Positions 1-8,858 of a stretch of DNA of 64,000 nucleotides are shown piece by piece. The stretch comes from Allorhodopirellula solitaria (GTDB lineage: Bacteria; Planctomycetota; Planctomycetia; Pirellulales; Pirellulaceae), in NCBI RefSeq assembly GCF_007859855.1, contig NZ_SJPK01000007.1:210542-274541 (forward strand). The letters run 5' to 3'. The stretch's first letter is position 1, and each line of letters begins with the position of its first letter. Position numbers and translations under genes: made by a program. The notes beneath the pieces are model-generated. The model did no database searches. It was given only the letters and a program-made list of their open reading frames with translations, and was not told the origin of the DNA.

Positions 1-11
1 AAAGCGATTCG

Positions 12-1592
12 ATGACGTACTACAAGCCCCGCGTGTTGATCGCCGGCTTGTTCCACGAATCGCATACTTTCATCGAGGGGCGTACGCGGTGGTCCGAGAT
101 GACGGTCCACCGCGATGATGAATTGCTGGATCTCTGCGGCGATTCATCACCGCTGGGAGGCGTGTTGGAGTTTGCCGCAATGGACGGTTGGGAAGTGCTG
201 CCGTCGATCTCCGCCACTACCACGCCAGGACCGACACTCGATGATGACGTGTTGGAGAACTATTGGTCCGAATTCCAGCAGCGCGTGGAGCGGTTTCGTT
301 CCGATTGGAGCGTTCCTGCAGCTCACGGGATCGATGGTATCTTTCTGGTGCTTCACGGCGCATCGGTAGCAAGCACGGTCACTGACGTCGAAGGGGAACT
401 GCTGACCCGCATCCGCCGCATCGATGGCTTCGCGACGCTTCCGATCTTTGGCGTCTACGATCTTCACGCCAACTTTTCCGACGCGATGGCGAGGCACGCC
501 AATTGCCTGCTCGGCTACCGAGAGAACCCGCACAGTGACGCACGGGCGACATCGGTTCGGGCGGCGAAGTTGCTTAGCCGGTCTCTGCGATCGGGCGTTC
601 AGCCTCATCAGATCGTATCACGACCGGGCATCGTTTGGCCGCCGACGGGGACCGCCACGGCCAACGAACCGATGGCCGGGCTCATGGCGAGGGCACGCCA
701 GCTCGAGCGAGCCCATCCCGATTTCTGGGCAATCAGTGTCAACGCTGGATTTTCGTTTGCCGATACGCCTGAGACCGGCGTTTCCTTCGTGGTTTCCACT
801 GCGGGTGATCTGCCGGAGGCCAATGCAGCGATCGCAGCTCTCAATGATCTGGCACTCGAAAACGCAGCCTTAGGGAACGTCGTCGAACCGCCGCTACCAG
901 TCGTGATGGAACAACTGGAGCAATTGAAAAGCCTCGGGCCACTCGAGGGTTTGACGTTGCTAATCGAACCGGCTGACAACATTGGTGGCGGTGCGCCGGG
1001 CAGCGGCATCACGACACTTCGCGTTTTGCTCGATGCGGGTTACACCGGAGTTGGTATCTGCTTGTGGGATCCGCCTGCGGTGGATGTCGTCTCGCAATCG
1101 AAAGTTGGCGACACCTTCACGCTCCCGCTCGGTGGTCGAGGCAGCGATCTACTCGACCCCTCTCTGAGGCTCCGCTGCGAACTACTGCGGGTCGGCGACG
1201 GTGTGTTCGAATTGGAAGACAAGAACAGTCATTTGGCCTCGCTGGTTGGCGATCACTTCGACATGGGTCGAATCGCCGTTGTTCGTGCAACTGATCCGCA
1301 CCGCCCCGGTGGAGAGGCAACCGTGTTGCTGACCACTCGTCGCACTCCGCCAATGGATTTGGGCGGATGGAAGCTCGTCGGAATCAATCCAGAGTCATTT
1401 TCAATCATGGTGATCAAGGCGGCGGTTTCCCATCGTCAGGCCTACGACCCGATCGCGACCCGTCAGTTTTGGGTCGATACGCCGGGGCCGTGTTCTTCGC
1501 GGCTGGAGTCGTTGCCGTTCCAAAAGATAGCCCGTCCGATTTTTCCGCTCGACCCACTCGTCGAAAGCAAGCAGAAACCGTCGTGCGGTTAA
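12..1592 (+). CDS. M81 family metallopeptidase (MlrC/microcystinase-like)
   Basis: A 526-residue protein of the M81/MlrC family, zinc hydrolases whose founder cleaves linearised microcystin; most relatives have unknown amide substrates. Motifs seen: an N-terminal GLFHESHTF carrying the conserved His-Glu pair, FGVYDLHANFSD near residue 150 and LLGYRENPHSD near residue 170, all metal-site-like. A Gly-rich DNIGGGAPGSG stretch around residue 322 and the full length fit an intact family member. There is no signal peptide, so it should be cytoplasmic. It is the first visible gene of a tight seven-gene same-strand series; only 11 bases precede its ATG, so its ribosome site and any upstream operon genes are outside the window. 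The family call is firm, the substrate unknown. Confidence 0.85.
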   Translation: MTYYKPRVLIAGLFHESHTFIEGRTRWSEMTVHRDDELLDLCGDSSPLGGVLEFAAMDGWEVLPSISATTTPGPTLDDDVLENYWSEFQQRVERFRSDWSVPAAHGIDGIFLVLHGASVASTVTDVEGELLTRIRRIDGFATLPIFGVYDLHANFSDAMARHANCLLGYRENPHSDARATSVRAAKLLSRSLRSGVQPHQIVSRPGIVWPPTGTATANEPMAGLMARARQLERAHPDFWAISVNAGFSFADTPETGVSFVVSTAGDLPEANAAIAALNDLALENAALGNVVEPPLPVVMEQLEQLKSLGPLEGLTLLIEPADNIGGGAPGSGITTLRVLLDAGYTGVGICLWDPPAVDVVSQSKVGDTFTLPLGGRGSDLLDPSLRLRCELLRVGDGVFELEDKNSHLASLVGDHFDMGRIAVVRATDPHRPGGEATVLLTTRRTPPMDLGGWKLVGINPESFSIMVIKAAVSHRQAYDPIATRQFWVDTPGPCSSRLESLPFQKIARPIFPLDPLVESKQKPSCG

Positions 1593-1634
1593 CAACCTAA
1601 CCATTCTTAATATTTTCACTTCGAGATTCAACCG

Positions 1635-2024
1635 ATGCCCAACCCTGAAGTCTCCTACCCTCGCGACGCTGACACACCGGTTTCCCACCTCCCATTCAGC
1701 CCCTGTGTTGTCGTCGGTAACCTCGTTTTCGTTTCGGGTCAAGCATCCGTCGACAAGACCGGCAAAATCATCTCGGGTGATATTGAAAGCGAATTTCGTC
1801 TGTCGATGCAGAACGTCGAGGCCGTTTTGAAAACGGCTGGCACCGACTTGGCTCACGTAGTCCAAACCCGCAACTATGTTCGCGACGAGAACGACCTACC
1901 GAAATACAACGAGTTGTATGCCGAGTACTTTACCGACGCCAAACCGGCACGCACGACGATCACTCAGTGCTTGCCTCAAACTCTGCGGTATGAGATCGAA
2001 TGCATTGCCGTCCTACCGCAGTGA
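1635..2024 (+). CDS. RidA/YjgF/UK114 family enamine deaminase
   Basis: A 129-residue protein of the usual RidA length. Family members hydrolyse reactive enamine/imine intermediates released by PLP enzymes, giving 2-oxo acids and ammonia. Visible marks are VFVSGQASVD near residue 35, the TRNYVRDENDLPKYNELYAEYF-type helix (quoted here only as TRNYVRDENDLP) and the late PARTTIT segment, whose Arg is the conserved carboxylate-binding residue. It lies 42 bp after the M81 gene and upstream of a threonine-synthase-like PLP enzyme in the same operon, which is the kind of enzyme that produces RidA substrates. It could alternatively be a specialised Rid-subfamily hydrolase for a pathway intermediate. 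Confidence 0.9.
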   Translation: MPNPEVSYPRDADTPVSHLPFSPCVVVGNLVFVSGQASVDKTGKIISGDIESEFRLSMQNVEAVLKTAGTDLAHVVQTRNYVRDENDLPKYNELYAEYFTDAKPARTTITQCLPQTLRYEIECIAVLPQ

Positions 2025-2112
2025 GCCCCCCCTTCGCACGACACACGGATGAAACCATTGCATGGCATCACGAAGTTCGAAACTTCGACATTACCTAAAC
2101 GGATAACTCACC

Positions 2113-3612
2113 ATGGCCACGATCGACTGGATTATCCTGTTCGCCTATGCGTTCTCGACAATTGGGCTGGGGTGGTATTTCGGTCGCAAGCAGGAGAGTG
2201 CGGACGAGTACTTCGTAGGCTCGGGAAAGATGAACCCGATCCTGATCGGTGTTTCACTGTTCGCGACTTTGCTGAGCACGATCAGCTATCTGGCGTTGCC
2301 GGGTGAAGTTGTCGGCAAGGGCCCGATTTTCTTAACGAACTATCTCGCCTATCCGTTGATCTACCTGTTCATCACAATGGTTTTACTGCCCGTTTACATG
2401 CGTCAACGGGTCACCAGCGCGTACGAATTGCTAGAGCATCGTCTGGGACTGAGCATCCGGCTGCTGGGCGCGACGATGTTCTTGCTGATGCGATTGGTTT
2501 GGATGTCGCTGCTGGTTTATTTAACCGCCAAGGCGATCGCGACGATGATCGGGGTAGGCGATGAGATGGTCCCCTGGATCGTCTTGGTCACTGGCGTCTT
2601 CGCGATCACGTACACATCGCTGGGTGGTTTGAGTGCAGTGGTGATCACAGACCTGATGCAGACGGTACTACTCTATGGCGGTGCGCTATTGGTCCTGGGA
2701 ACCATCACCTGGAACATGGGCGGGTTTGGCTGGTTCCCGACGCAATGGCAATCAGAAGTTTGGGATCGCCAGCAAATTTTCAGCTTGGACCCAGCAACTC
2801 GTGTGACCGTGTTTGGATCGATGCTGTCGGTATTCCTGTGGACGGTTGCCACCGCTGCCGGAGATCAGGTTTCTGTTCAGCGATACATGGCGACCGAGGA
2901 TGCAACAGCTGCGAAACGGGCGATCGCGATCCAGTTGACCGTTGCAGTGGTTGTGGGAATCACGCTGGGTTTGGTTGGGTTTGCATTGCTGGGATACTAT
3001 CAGGCCAATCCGGATTTCCTGCCAAGAGCAACCACACTGCGATTGCAAGCTGACGAATTGTTTCCTTACTTCATTGCGAACCGCCTGCCCCCAATTGTTA
3101 CCGGATTGGTGGTGTCGGGACTGTTTGCCGCCGCGATGTCCAGCATCGACTCGGGCGTCAACTCGATCACAGCCGTGGTGATGACCGATTTTTTGGAACG
3201 CTTTGGATTGAAACCACAATCCGAAGCAAAACACCTGATGTATGCGAGGTTGTTGGCAGTTGCCATCGGTGCCATCGTGGTTATGGCAAGCAGCCTGATA
3301 GAGCATATTCCGGGGAACTTCATGGCGATCACCAACAAAACCGCGAACCTACTCACAGTCCCGATTGCGTTGTTATTTTTCTTCGCTTTGTTTGTGCCGA
3401 TCTCAAACGCAATCGGAGTTTGGATTGCCACCATCGCGAGCGTTGGCGTGGCCGTATTAATCGCCTTCTCAGGATTGTTCTTTGGAATGAATCCCGAGAC
3501 GGGCAACGATCCCATCAGCTTTCAATGGATCGCGCCTTGCGCATTGTTGACCGGTGTCGTCGTCGGCCTCATCGCTTGTAAACTATTCCACCGAGCGGAG
3601 ACCGCAGGATAA
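2113..3612 (+). CDS. Sodium:solute symporter (SSS family)
   Basis: A 499-residue polytopic membrane protein of the sodium:solute symporter family, which couples Na+ influx to uptake of sugars, amino acids, carboxylates or vitamins. The N-terminus starts directly in a membrane helix, followed by GRKQESADEYFVGSGKMN, the typical SSS loop between the first two helices. GLFAAAMSSIDSGVNSI near residue 340 matches the conserved helix 8 region that carries Na+-site serines. About 13 hydrophobic segments fit the family. It sits between RidA and the aldolase of the seven-gene operon and is the only transporter there, so it probably imports the substrate the neighbouring enzymes degrade. The substrate cannot be read from sequence. 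Confidence 0.88.
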   Translation: MATIDWIILFAYAFSTIGLGWYFGRKQESADEYFVGSGKMNPILIGVSLFATLLSTISYLALPGEVVGKGPIFLTNYLAYPLIYLFITMVLLPVYMRQRVTSAYELLEHRLGLSIRLLGATMFLLMRLVWMSLLVYLTAKAIATMIGVGDEMVPWIVLVTGVFAITYTSLGGLSAVVITDLMQTVLLYGGALLVLGTITWNMGGFGWFPTQWQSEVWDRQQIFSLDPATRVTVFGSMLSVFLWTVATAAGDQVSVQRYMATEDATAAKRAIAIQLTVAVVVGITLGLVGFALLGYYQANPDFLPRATTLRLQADELFPYFIANRLPPIVTGLVVSGLFAAAMSSIDSGVNSITAVVMTDFLERFGLKPQSEAKHLMYARLLAVAIGAIVVMASSLIEHIPGNFMAITNKTANLLTVPIALLFFFALFVPISNAIGVWIATIASVGVAVLIAFSGLFFGMNPETGNDPISFQWIAPCALLTGVVVGLIACKLFHRAETAG

Positions 3613-3705
3613 CTTCGTCCACTGCCCTCGGTGCGTCACCCTATATCGTCGCTTCTTTTTTCGTCAGACATTCAGCTAACACCACCACACTTATTGATTG
3701 AGACA

Positions 3706-4467
3706 ATGAGAAAAAGTAAATCGCTTGCAAAGATACGCAATGGCGAGATGATCCGCACTTGCGTCGTGGGGCATTACATTCCCGCTTATGTCTGCCACGC
3801 CGCACGGGCAGGATACGATTGCATCTGGCTCGACTTGGAGCATCGATCGATGACGATGCGCGAGGTAGAAGCGTTGCTGGCGTTCTCACATCTGTACGAT
3901 ATCGACATTCTGCTTCGCCCACCCACCCTGGAGAAGACCAAGCTGTACCGTTATCTCGAAGACGGTGCCGCTGGACTGATGATCCCGCATGTATCGACTG
4001 TCGAGAAGGCCGAGCTGCTCGTCGATGCTGTTAAGTTTCCTCCGCTGGGAGATCGTGGACTTGACAATGCCGGACTGGACGCTGATTTCCATATTCACGA
4101 CGCGGATGAGTACATCGCCTGGGCGAACCGAGAGACGTTTTTGTGTGTGCAGATCGAAACACCGGAAGCAGTCAAAAACGTGGATGCGATAGCGGCCGTG
4201 GAAGGAGTCGACATGCTTTTCGTCGGTCCTGGGGACCTCGGTCTTCGACTTCGTCAAAGCGGAGAGATGTCGCTCGACGAAGCGTGGGAGATCATTGCCG
4301 CGGCATGTCGCAAACACAACAAAGCATTCGGCGGCCCGATGGTCGCTGAGGGTGAGATGCAAAAAAGAAAAGACCAGGGTGCCCAGCTGTTGGTCAACAA
4401 CGGCGAATTCCACAGCTGGTCCACCGTTCTTCAACAAGATAGCCTGAAATTTGATGCGCTCCGATAA
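3706..4467 (+). CDS. HpcH/HpaI-type class II aldolase/citrate lyase family protein
   Basis: A protein of about 253 residues of the HpcH/HpaI family, metal-dependent class II aldolases that cleave 2-oxo-4-hydroxy acids to pyruvate (or glyoxylate) and an aldehyde. Seen: WLDLEH near the start, GLMIPHV, the metal-ligand segment VQIETPEA, and VGPGDLGLRL. The frame stays open upstream to an ATG at 3631, but the ATG at 3706 starts with the usual family N-terminus (RKSKSLAKI), so I choose it. The following SDR gene starts inside its last codons, indicating coupling. In this operon it most plausibly performs the carbon-carbon cleavage step. The exact substrate is unknown. Confidence 0.87.
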   Translation: MRKSKSLAKIRNGEMIRTCVVGHYIPAYVCHAARAGYDCIWLDLEHRSMTMREVEALLAFSHLYDIDILLRPPTLEKTKLYRYLEDGAAGLMIPHVSTVEKAELLVDAVKFPPLGDRGLDNAGLDADFHIHDADEYIAWANRETFLCVQIETPEAVKNVDAIAAVEGVDMLFVGPGDLGLRLRQSGEMSLDEAWEIIAAACRKHNKAFGGPMVAEGEMQKRKDQGAQLLVNNGEFHSWSTVLQQDSLKFDALR

Positions 4468-5260
4468 GATCGTTTGCCTCGACTCGAAACGCGCGCTCGT
4501 CACGGGGGCGGGCCAAGGTATCGGTCGAGGCTGTGCCATCGAACTCGCGCGGGCGGGTGCCGATTTGATTCTCAATGACCGCCCCGGCAGTCGAGATCTC
4601 GTGCAAACTGCCGAAGACGTTCGCGCCATGGGGCGTCAGTGTTGGACGGTGGAGGCCGACGTGTTTTCGCCCAGCGGTTGCGTCGGACTGATTGACTCAG
4701 CGATCCGACAGGCGAGCGAAATCGACATCCTGATCAGCAATCCGGCTTACGGTAGGCAGGATGGCTTTTTAGATTTTTCGGCAAGCGAGTTTGACAAGGT
4801 GATCGACGCGACGTTCAAGTCCGGCTTTCATATCGCCCAAGCGATGGCCCGCCACCGCGTGGAAGTAGGTGGCGGTGGAAAGATCCTGTTCATCACCAGC
4901 GTCATGGCAGAGATGCCGTTTGAAGGGAGTACGCCGTACTGTGCTGCCAAGGCGGCGATGAACCAGCTCACACAGAACATTGCCGTGGAGTTATTCGCTC
5001 ACCGAATCAACGTCAACGCAATCGAACCGGGCTGGATCGATACGCCTAGTGAACGCGAAAAATTCTCCGATGAAGTCGTCGATTCGGGCGGAGCGGACCT
5101 TCCGTGGGGGCGGCTGGGCACACCGACAGATATCGGCCGCGCCGCCGCCTTTTTAGTGTCCGATGCTGCGGACTACATCACCGGCGTGGTCCTCCCGGTC
5201 GATGGCGGGTTTCGATTCAAGGACATGCGCAGCGTTTCTCAAGTAGCACCCCAGAAGTGA
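4454..5260 (+). CDS. SDR family NAD(P)-dependent oxidoreductase
   Basis: A classical short-chain dehydrogenase/reductase of 268 residues. The N-terminal LVTGAGQGIGRG is the dinucleotide-binding TGxxxGIG motif; ISNPAYG replaces the usual NNAG; ITSVMAE supplies the catalytic Ser and PYCAAKAA the YxxxK pair; the C-terminus ends in the usual VLPVDGGFRF. It starts with ATG at 4454, with an alternative TTG one codon earlier, and overlaps the aldolase gene by 14 bp, so the two are likely translationally coupled. It would oxidise or reduce a hydroxy/oxo intermediate of the operon's pathway. Cofactor preference and substrate are not evident. Confidence 0.9.
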   Translation: MRSDKIVCLDSKRALVTGAGQGIGRGCAIELARAGADLILNDRPGSRDLVQTAEDVRAMGRQCWTVEADVFSPSGCVGLIDSAIRQASEIDILISNPAYGRQDGFLDFSASEFDKVIDATFKSGFHIAQAMARHRVEVGGGGKILFITSVMAEMPFEGSTPYCAAKAAMNQLTQNIAVELFAHRINVNAIEPGWIDTPSEREKFSDEVVDSGGADLPWGRLGTPTDIGRAAAFLVSDAADYITGVVLPVDGGFRFKDMRSVSQVAPQK

Positions 5261-5261
5261 T

Positions 5262-6227
5262 ATGAATATGACTGATGTCTCGCTGTTTGAGTCTCGAGAG
5301 TTTGGCGGTGATCGTGAGGGGCCGCGCCTGTTGATCACCGCTGGAATTCATGGCGATGAGTATCTGCCGATGCTCGCGGTGAAGGAGTTGATCGATCGGT
5401 TTGATGCCAGCCTCACGCTCCGCGAGAACCTGCAAGGCACCGTCACGCTGATTCCGATTGCCAATCAGGCAGCGTACGAACGAGGTCATCGATGCGGTTT
5501 GGATAACATCGACCTGGCCCGCGTCTTCCCGGGTAAGCCCGACGGCAATCCGACACAGCAACTTGCGTGCGAGCTGAGCGATCAGATTCGCAAGTCCGAT
5601 TTTTATATCGATCTGCATACCGGAGGTACCGAATTGTGCGTCCTCCCATTGGCAGGATACACCCTGCATCGGGAGCCGTCCGTGTTGGAACAACAACGTC
5701 AAATGGCGGTTGCGTTTGGGCTACCGTTTGTCTGGGGAACGTCGGCCGACTTGCCTGGGCGTTCGTTGTCGCTGGCTGGCGATTCGAAAGTCCCCGCGAT
5801 CTATGTCGAGTACCTCGGAGCGCACCGTGAACTTGCTGAAGCCTTGTCGGGGGCCGCGCAATCGCAGACCCCCGATCATCCGCTGGTGTCCGGCTGTCTG
5901 AATGTCATGCGGCATCTAGGAATGTTGCCTGAAATCGCTGAGCTACCCCCTGTGGCCTGCGACGTTGTCGAGGACGAAAGACCAGAAGCGGGACACATGC
6001 AGGTTGCTCACCCAGCACCTACGACCGGGTTTTTGGTTTCGCATGTGGAACTCGGTCAATCCGTCGTGGAGGGAGGTTTGTTAGCGGAGATCGTTGACGC
6101 AACCACCCAAACTACCCGACAGGTCTTGTCACAGCAGAATGGCAGAGTAATAGTCATTCGCGATTATCCAAGGATTAACCAGGGCGACGCCGTGGCGGTG
6201 GTTGTCGAAAGCGGTAAAGCAGAATGA
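5262..6227 (+). CDS. Succinylglutamate desuccinylase/aspartoacylase (AstE/AspA) family protein
   Basis: A 321-residue zinc deacylase of the M14-related AstE/AspA family, which removes acyl groups from N-acyl amino acids or related amides. The metal site is visible as GIHGDEYLP (His and Glu) near residue 28 and DLHTG (His) near residue 113. The C-terminal 90 residues, with GFLVSHVELGQSVVEGG and a final GDAVAVVVE, resemble the beta/biotinyl-like tail of DoeB-type enzymes that deacetylate diaminobutyrate in ectoine breakdown. It begins 1 bp after the SDR stop and overlaps the next gene by 4 bp. The resemblance to DoeB is suggestive only; other N-acyl substrates are equally possible. Confidence 0.85.
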   Translation: MNMTDVSLFESREFGGDREGPRLLITAGIHGDEYLPMLAVKELIDRFDASLTLRENLQGTVTLIPIANQAAYERGHRCGLDNIDLARVFPGKPDGNPTQQLACELSDQIRKSDFYIDLHTGGTELCVLPLAGYTLHREPSVLEQQRQMAVAFGLPFVWGTSADLPGRSLSLAGDSKVPAIYVEYLGAHRELAEALSGAAQSQTPDHPLVSGCLNVMRHLGMLPEIAELPPVACDVVEDERPEAGHMQVAHPAPTTGFLVSHVELGQSVVEGGLLAEIVDATTQTTRQVLSQQNGRVIVIRDYPRINQGDAVAVVVESGKAE

Positions 6228-7309
6228 GCGTTTGGAACTGGAGTGATCGCTACTCACCCACCGTCGACCAAGACCTTCAGGTGACACTTGGCGAAGGACA
6301 GACGGCGTGCGTCCGATCCCGCCGGATTGGTCCCGCATTGGGAATCAAAAATCTGTACTTCAAGCTCGAATCGACCAACCCAAGCGGATCGTACAAAGAC
6401 CGCTTTGCCGCGTTGGCGATCAGCCACATGTTGCAGCGTGAGCAAAACACCTGCCTGGCGACGTCGAGTGGAAACACCGGTGCAGCATTAGCCGCTTACT
6501 GTGCTGCTGCAGGTATCCGATGTCAGATCGCCGTTGTCGAAACGGCACCGTTGGCGAAGCTGCAACAGATGATGGCTTATGGAGCCGAGATTCAGAGAGT
6601 CCGAGGCTTTGGAACCGACTCGGCGATCACCAACCTGGTCTTCGATCGATTGCAGCAACTTGCCGCACAGCCACAATGCGAGTTGCAGATCAGCGCGTAT
6701 CGCTACAGTCCGCTGGGGATGCAGGGGGTCGAAAGCATCGCGTTTGAAATCGAAGCACAGATTTCTGACTTGGGCCGTTCGGTCGACCACGTCTTTTGCC
6801 CGGCCGGCGGGGGCGGATTGACGCTAGCAACAGCTCGCGGCTTCCAAAAAACTTCCGCAAGACCCGCGGTGCATTGCGTTCAACCGGAAGGGAACGATAC
6901 GATCGCCAGCCCACTTCGTAATCGCTGTGATCAAGCCACCGATGTGCAATGCACCACGTCGATCAGTGGCTTGCAAGTTGCGTCGGTAATCGATGGTCAC
7001 GACGTGATCGCTTGCTGTAGCAAATCGAAAGGCACCGGATACACCGTCAGCGATGCTGAAACGTTTGAAGTCCAAAAGCGATTGGCGCAAGAAGAGGGCA
7101 TCTTCTGCGAGCCTGCGGGGGCTGTCGCGATGGCAGGAGCACTGAACGCGTTCCGCAGTGGCCAGCTGGATCCCGAGGCAACTGTAGTCTGCATTGTTTC
7201 GGGCAGCGGATTCAAAGACGCGACCTCGATCCAACAGATGAACCAGCGTTCGAGATGTGAACTTGTTGATGTGGATGATCTTTTTCAACCTCTAACGATG
7301 AGAAGCTGA
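6224..7309 (+). CDS. Threonine synthase-like PLP-dependent (fold type II) enzyme
   Basis: A 361-residue fold-type II PLP enzyme. NPSGSYKDR near residue 50 carries the Schiff-base lysine, TSSGNTGAALAAY is the substrate/phosphate loop, and FCPAGGGGLTLA the Gly-rich PLP-phosphate loop. The order and spacing match threonine synthase and threonine/serine dehydratase relatives. It overlaps the preceding deacylase gene by ATGA, so it is translated with it, and it is the last gene of the operon. With RidA in the same operon, a dehydratase-like beta-elimination that releases an enamine is a better guess than threonine biosynthesis. The true reaction is unresolved. Confidence 0.83.
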   Translation: MSVWNWSDRYSPTVDQDLQVTLGEGQTACVRSRRIGPALGIKNLYFKLESTNPSGSYKDRFAALAISHMLQREQNTCLATSSGNTGAALAAYCAAAGIRCQIAVVETAPLAKLQQMMAYGAEIQRVRGFGTDSAITNLVFDRLQQLAAQPQCELQISAYRYSPLGMQGVESIAFEIEAQISDLGRSVDHVFCPAGGGGLTLATARGFQKTSARPAVHCVQPEGNDTIASPLRNRCDQATDVQCTTSISGLQVASVIDGHDVIACCSKSKGTGYTVSDAETFEVQKRLAQEEGIFCEPAGAVAMAGALNAFRSGQLDPEATVVCIVSGSGFKDATSIQQMNQRSRCELVDVDDLFQPLTMRS

Positions 7310-7667
7310 AACCGGTTCATCCGGGTGTATCGTAGATTGGTTCGCAAGATTCCTGGACATGTCTGCTGGCGTTCCTTCCCACCATCGCGGTAACACAGTC
7401 CTTAACGCAATCAAGCCTGCAAAGGACGAGAGAGCCTGCTCGCGTGGATGACTCAATTGAATAAGCTCACCCATGGCCACGTCGTTGCCATCATCGGAAA
7501 ACACTCAGACAAAGCTATGATCGTGCCGCCGGCAAAGCGGCCATCTTATCCGGCCACGAACTGACTGTAGCATAGTTGTTCCGATTGGCCGATTCGAATC
7601 AGACTGACAGGCGAGATGGAACTGAATCGGAGCAGCCACAGGGAGCTGCCGCCATCCCAGTGATCCG
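7310..7667. other. Intergenic gap after the seven-gene operon
   Basis: About 360 bp with no ORF I can support. Several short open frames cross it, but none has a recognisable domain or a convincing ribosome site. I see no clear terminator for the upstream operon. The gap runs into the truncated glycosyltransferase remnant and may itself be decayed sequence. Confidence 0.4.
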
Positions 7668-8252
7668 CTAGGGGACCTTAATTCGCTTGGTGGCGTCCGC
7701 CGGTAGATGAAACAGCAACATGTCCGGACAAGGCTGCGCAAGTGGCGTTTTGTCCTGGAAGTAGCGGTTTCGCTGCAGCGTCATTTGATAAGATGAGATC
7801 AGATAGTAACCGGGCCGACTTGGCCAAGCGAACATCTCGTCGCGCTCTTGCCGCCATGCGGCGGAGGTGAAGACATCTTCCTGGTCCGCGAGCAATTGTT
7901 CTGGACTGCCGAGCGACGACCGGAACAACACGGTCATCGGTCGCTGCTCAGGGTGCTCTTTGACCCAATCGACCATCCGGTATGTGCTCTGCCCCCAATC
8001 AACGTTGCTGTAGCTCAAGTGCCGCCAACCGTTGTTCGGGCCGCCCGCGAGTGGATTGAAGAACGTATGCGCCAGGCCGAGATGCGTGGCATGGAACCAG
8101 ATCGTTCCCGATAAACAGACTGCCACCAATGCGTAGGCGAATCGTTTGGGAAAAACGATCATCACACGTGAGGCGAGAACGAACAAAAAACCATAGGCGG
8201 GGAGGACGTAGCGAACGTGATGGGTGAACCCCGTTTGGGAACTGATCAGAAT
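7668..8252 (-). pseudogene. Glycosyltransferase (PMT/ArnT-like membrane protein), C-terminal remnant
   Basis: Only the last roughly 190 residues of a larger protein remain. The minus-strand frame reads ...SSQTGFTHHVRYVLPAYG (from about 8240 leftwards), a pattern I associate with planctomycete dolichyl-phosphate-mannose/ArnT-type glycosyltransferases, then one hydrophobic helix and a soluble tail ending in PADATKRIKVP. The longest nominal ORF begins at a TTG (8186) inside this homology. Upstream of 8252 the frame becomes sulfotransferase sequence read backwards and meets an in-frame stop at about 8280, so the N-terminus with the catalytic membrane domain is gone. It abuts a sulfotransferase that has also lost its start. 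Non-functional in all likelihood; an assembly chimera is the alternative. Confidence 0.7.
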
Positions 8253-8820
8253 CCTGCGAAACCCAGTCGAGCGTGCCTACTCAAGTTTTCTGTATACGAC
8301 CGCGCAGGGGTTTGAGCCGGAGACTTCGTTTGCGGCGGCACTCGATGCCGAGTCTCAACGGATCGAAGCGGGATGGCATCATATTTGGCATTACACCGAG
8401 ATGGGGTACTACTGCCAACAACTCGCTCCTTTTCTCGAGGCCTTTGGGCGTGAGCGTGTGATGGTGCTAATCTACGAGCAGCTATGCCAATCCGATCCCG
8501 ATTTGATTCGTAGTGTCGCTGAGTTTATCGGCGCGGCGCCAGAGCGGTGCCCCGACGATTGTTCCATCGTGAACACTTCGGGGGTACCGCGTCATGAAAT
8601 GATCGGGCTATTGGGAACCGCGGTACACCGCTATCCGAAGATGAAGTCGATACTCAAGCGAGGTTTGCCCCACCGGTGGTTGGAACAAGCTCGTAGCGCG
8701 GGATTACGAAAGCCGCCGATGAGAATGCGGGACCGGCAACGTCTCAACGCCCTTTTTAAACGAGAAGTGACCGACTTGGAGCAACTGCTTGACATCCAGT
8801 TGCCGCAATGGCAAACGTAG
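8224..8820 (+). pseudogene. Sulfotransferase, 5'-truncated remnant
   Basis: About 195 residues of the C-terminal two-thirds of a PAPS-dependent sulfotransferase. It opens at the 3'-phosphate-binding motif (LIRILRNPVERAYSSF) and continues with the usual MGYYCQQLAPFLEAFG and VLIYEQL segments, but the N-terminal P-loop that binds the 5'-phosphosulfate is absent. The first possible start, GTG at 8224, follows an in-frame TGA at 8218, so no upstream extension exists. Recognisable sequence starts at about 8239, exactly where the opposite-strand glycosyltransferase homology ends. Without the P-loop it should be inactive. It may once have sulfated a polysaccharide made by the adjacent locus. Confidence 0.72.
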
Positions 8821-8858
8821 GCGTTCAAGCAGGAACAAACCATTCGTTGTCGACACGA

